NCBI GenBank assembly: GCA_022447405.1
Contig: JAKVCE010000118.1
Coordinates: forward strand, 1,578 to 6,889
Direction: 5' to 3'
Length of the DNA stretch: 5,312 bases
From: Planctomycetota bacterium
GTDB taxonomy: Bacteria > Planctomycetota > UBA1135 > GCA-002686595
The notes under the pieces were generated by a model. That model did no database searches, was not told where the DNA came from, and saw nothing but the letters and a program-made list of their open reading frames with translations. Positions within the stretch are counted from its first letter, which is position 1; each line of letters begins with the position of its first letter. Both the position numbers and the translations under genes were made by a program. Positions 4,086 through 5,312 of the stretch are shown one piece after another.

Positions 4086-5312
4086 ATGCGACGTGTCGTC
4101 ATCGTGAACCTGGTGGGCATGACCCCCGCCCTGCTCGAGCACGCCCCCAAGCTCCGTGAGCTCGCGGAGGGGGGCGCGTGCGCGCCGATGACCGCTGTGC
4201 TGCCCGCGGTCACCTGCAGCGCTCAGGCGAGCCTCCTGACGGGCCTCTCTCCAGAGGAGCACGGCGCCGTCGGCAACGGCTGGATGGATCCTGAGAGCCG
4301 AGAGGTCGCGCTGTGGCGGCAGGCGAACACCTTGGTCACAGGCGAGAAGCTCTACGAGACCGTCAAGCGCCGCGAGCCCGACGCGGTCACGGCCAAGCTC
4401 TTCTGGTGGTGGAACATGGGCGCGGAGGTCGACCTCTCGATCACGCCCCGCCCCCACTACCCAGCAGACGGCCGCAAGATCGTCGACACCTACTCCAGCC
4501 CCACCTCCTACGGAGAAGACCTGGTCGGCGCGCTCGGCCCCTTCCCCTTCTTCGACTTCTGGGGGCCGCGCTCCGGCCTCCCCTCGAGCCGCTGGATCGC
4601 GGACGCCGCCATCCGGACACTCGAAGAGCACAAGCCCGCTCTCACCCTCGTCTACCTCCCGCACCTCGACTACGACCACCAGCGCTTCGGTCCCGATGAC
4701 CCGCGCTCCGTCCAAGCGGTGAAGGAGGCGGATCAGCTCGTCGCGGACATTCACGCGGCGGCTCAGAGCCAAGACGCAGCCCTCATCGTCTGCAGCGAGT
4801 ACGGGATCCGCCCGGTCTCGCGCGCGGTCGAGCTGAACCGCGCGCTGCGGCGCGCAGACCTCCTGTCGGTGCGCCGGTCGCCTACAGGTGAGATGCTCGA
4901 CGTCTTCGCCTCGCGCGCCTTCGCCGTCGTCGACCACCAGCTCGCGCACATCTACTGCGACTCTGCGGAGTCCATCACCGCCGCCCGTGAAGCGCTCGAA
5001 GGCCTCCCCGGCGTCGCCTCCCTGCACTCTGGAGAGGCGCGCGGCGAGCTCGGCCTCGACCACCCGCGCGCCGGCGACCTGATCGCCCTCGCTGAGCGCG
5101 ACGCCTGGTTCCACTATCCCTACTGGCTCGAGGAGTCGGCGACCCCAGACTTCGCCCCCACCGTCGACATCCACCGCAAGCCTGGTTACGACCCATGCGA
5201 GCTCTTCACAGACCCCAAGCTCGCGCTCCCAGCCCTCCGCGTGGCGCGCAGGCTCGCGCAGAAGAAGCTCGGCTTCCGCACCCTGATGGATGTGGTCTCC
5301 CAAGACCCCAGC
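4086..5312 (+). CDS. Alkaline-phosphatase-superfamily phosphodiesterase/nucleotide pyrophosphatase, 3' end missing
   Basis: 409 codons are in the window and the frame runs off the right edge. The protein resembles the type I phosphodiesterase/nucleotide pyrophosphatase branch of the alkaline phosphatase superfamily, enzymes that hydrolyse phosphate mono- or diesters through a Thr/Ser nucleophile and two metals. The core signature is at residues 40-65: PAVTCSAQASLLTG with Thr43 as the expected nucleophile, then SPEEHGAVGNGW. Later landmarks are YLPHLDYDHQRFGP (190-203) with Asp195, CSEYGIRPVSR (236-246) where most relatives have DHG, DHPRAGDL (325-332) and DIHRKPGYDP (361-370) with His363. The N-terminal metal-ligand Asp of the usual IDG motif is replaced (NLVGM, 8-12). 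There is no signal peptide, so it is probably cytoplasmic. The ATG at 4086 fits the family N-terminus but has no Shine-Dalgarno, so it could be leaderless. It is divergent from the Rieske gene. Substrate is unknown. Confidence 0.85.
   Translation, partial: MRRVVIVNLVGMTPALLEHAPKLRELAEGGACAPMTAVLPAVTCSAQASLLTGLSPEEHGAVGNGWMDPESREVALWRQANTLVTGEKLYETVKRREPDAVTAKLFWWWNMGAEVDLSITPRPHYPADGRKIVDTYSSPTSYGEDLVGALGPFPFFDFWGPRSGLPSSRWIADAAIRTLEEHKPALTLVYLPHLDYDHQRFGPDDPRSVQAVKEADQLVADIHAAAQSQDAALIVCSEYGIRPVSRAVELNRALRRADLLSVRRSPTGEMLDVFASRAFAVVDHQLAHIYCDSAESITAAREALEGLPGVASLHSGEARGELGLDHPRAGDLIALAERDAWFHYPYWLEESATPDFAPTVDIHRKPGYDPCELFTDPKLALPALRVARRLAQKKLGFRTLMDVVSQDPS

Noticed and set aside
4077..5303. 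Very long minus-strand open frame continuing upstream of the Rieske gene, 531 codons in total
   Set aside because: This part is antisense to the phosphatase gene, whose motifs are clear. The translation is low-complexity Arg/Glu/Gly/Val text typical of the reverse frame of a GC-rich gene, with no recognisable domain before the Rieske part.

Overview
The window is GC-rich, roughly 60-65% by eye, with strongly G/C-biased third codon positions. It is almost entirely coding: the longest stretch without a gene is about 127 bp. No rRNA, tRNA, CRISPR array, insertion sequence or clear Rho-independent terminator was seen. Gene content and style fit a Gram-negative bacterium of the old 'Deltaproteobacteria' (Myxococcota-like). 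The cues are an EfpL-type elongation factor, secreted and lipoprotein genes of no recognised function, and a Gram-negative-style lipoprotein signal. This placement is an inference and weakly held.

Layout. (1) A minus-strand cluster occupies 1570 down to the left edge: mutM/fpg (8-oxoguanine DNA glycosylase), then an EF-P paralogue of the EfpL/YeiP type, then the N-terminus of a putative lipoprotein cut by the window edge. Gaps are 9 and 23 nt, so this is probably one operon. (2) A 127-bp divergent spacer (1571-1697) separates mutM from a plus-strand gene for a small secreted protein of no recognised function (1698-2141). (3) A second minus-strand cluster runs from about 4058 to 2128: a Rieske [2Fe-2S] protein, a secreted DUF1343/NamZ-type exo-N-acetylmuramidase (GH171), and a small DUF983 zinc-ribbon membrane protein. 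The Rieske and namZ genes overlap by 19 bp, with a strong Shine-Dalgarno for the GTG start inside the Rieske gene. The DUF983 gene overlaps the secreted-protein gene tail-to-tail by 14 bp. (4) From 4086 to the right edge runs a plus-strand alkaline-phosphatase-superfamily phosphodiesterase/pyrophosphatase, incomplete at its 3' end.

Most of the genes are ordinary. The points most worth a second look are these. The 27-bp gap between the divergent Rieske and phosphatase starts holds a perfect 12-bp palindrome that reads as an extended -10 promoter element on both strands. The phosphatase keeps its nucleophile Thr but appears to lack several canonical metal ligands. The EF-P paralogue has an EfpL-type Arg33 tip on a body whose domains II-III look closer to ordinary EF-P. 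The NamZ homologue departs from the B. subtilis-type central signature. The small secreted protein has a compact, conserved-looking core of unknown role. I found no convincing evidence of a complete undescribed multi-gene system.
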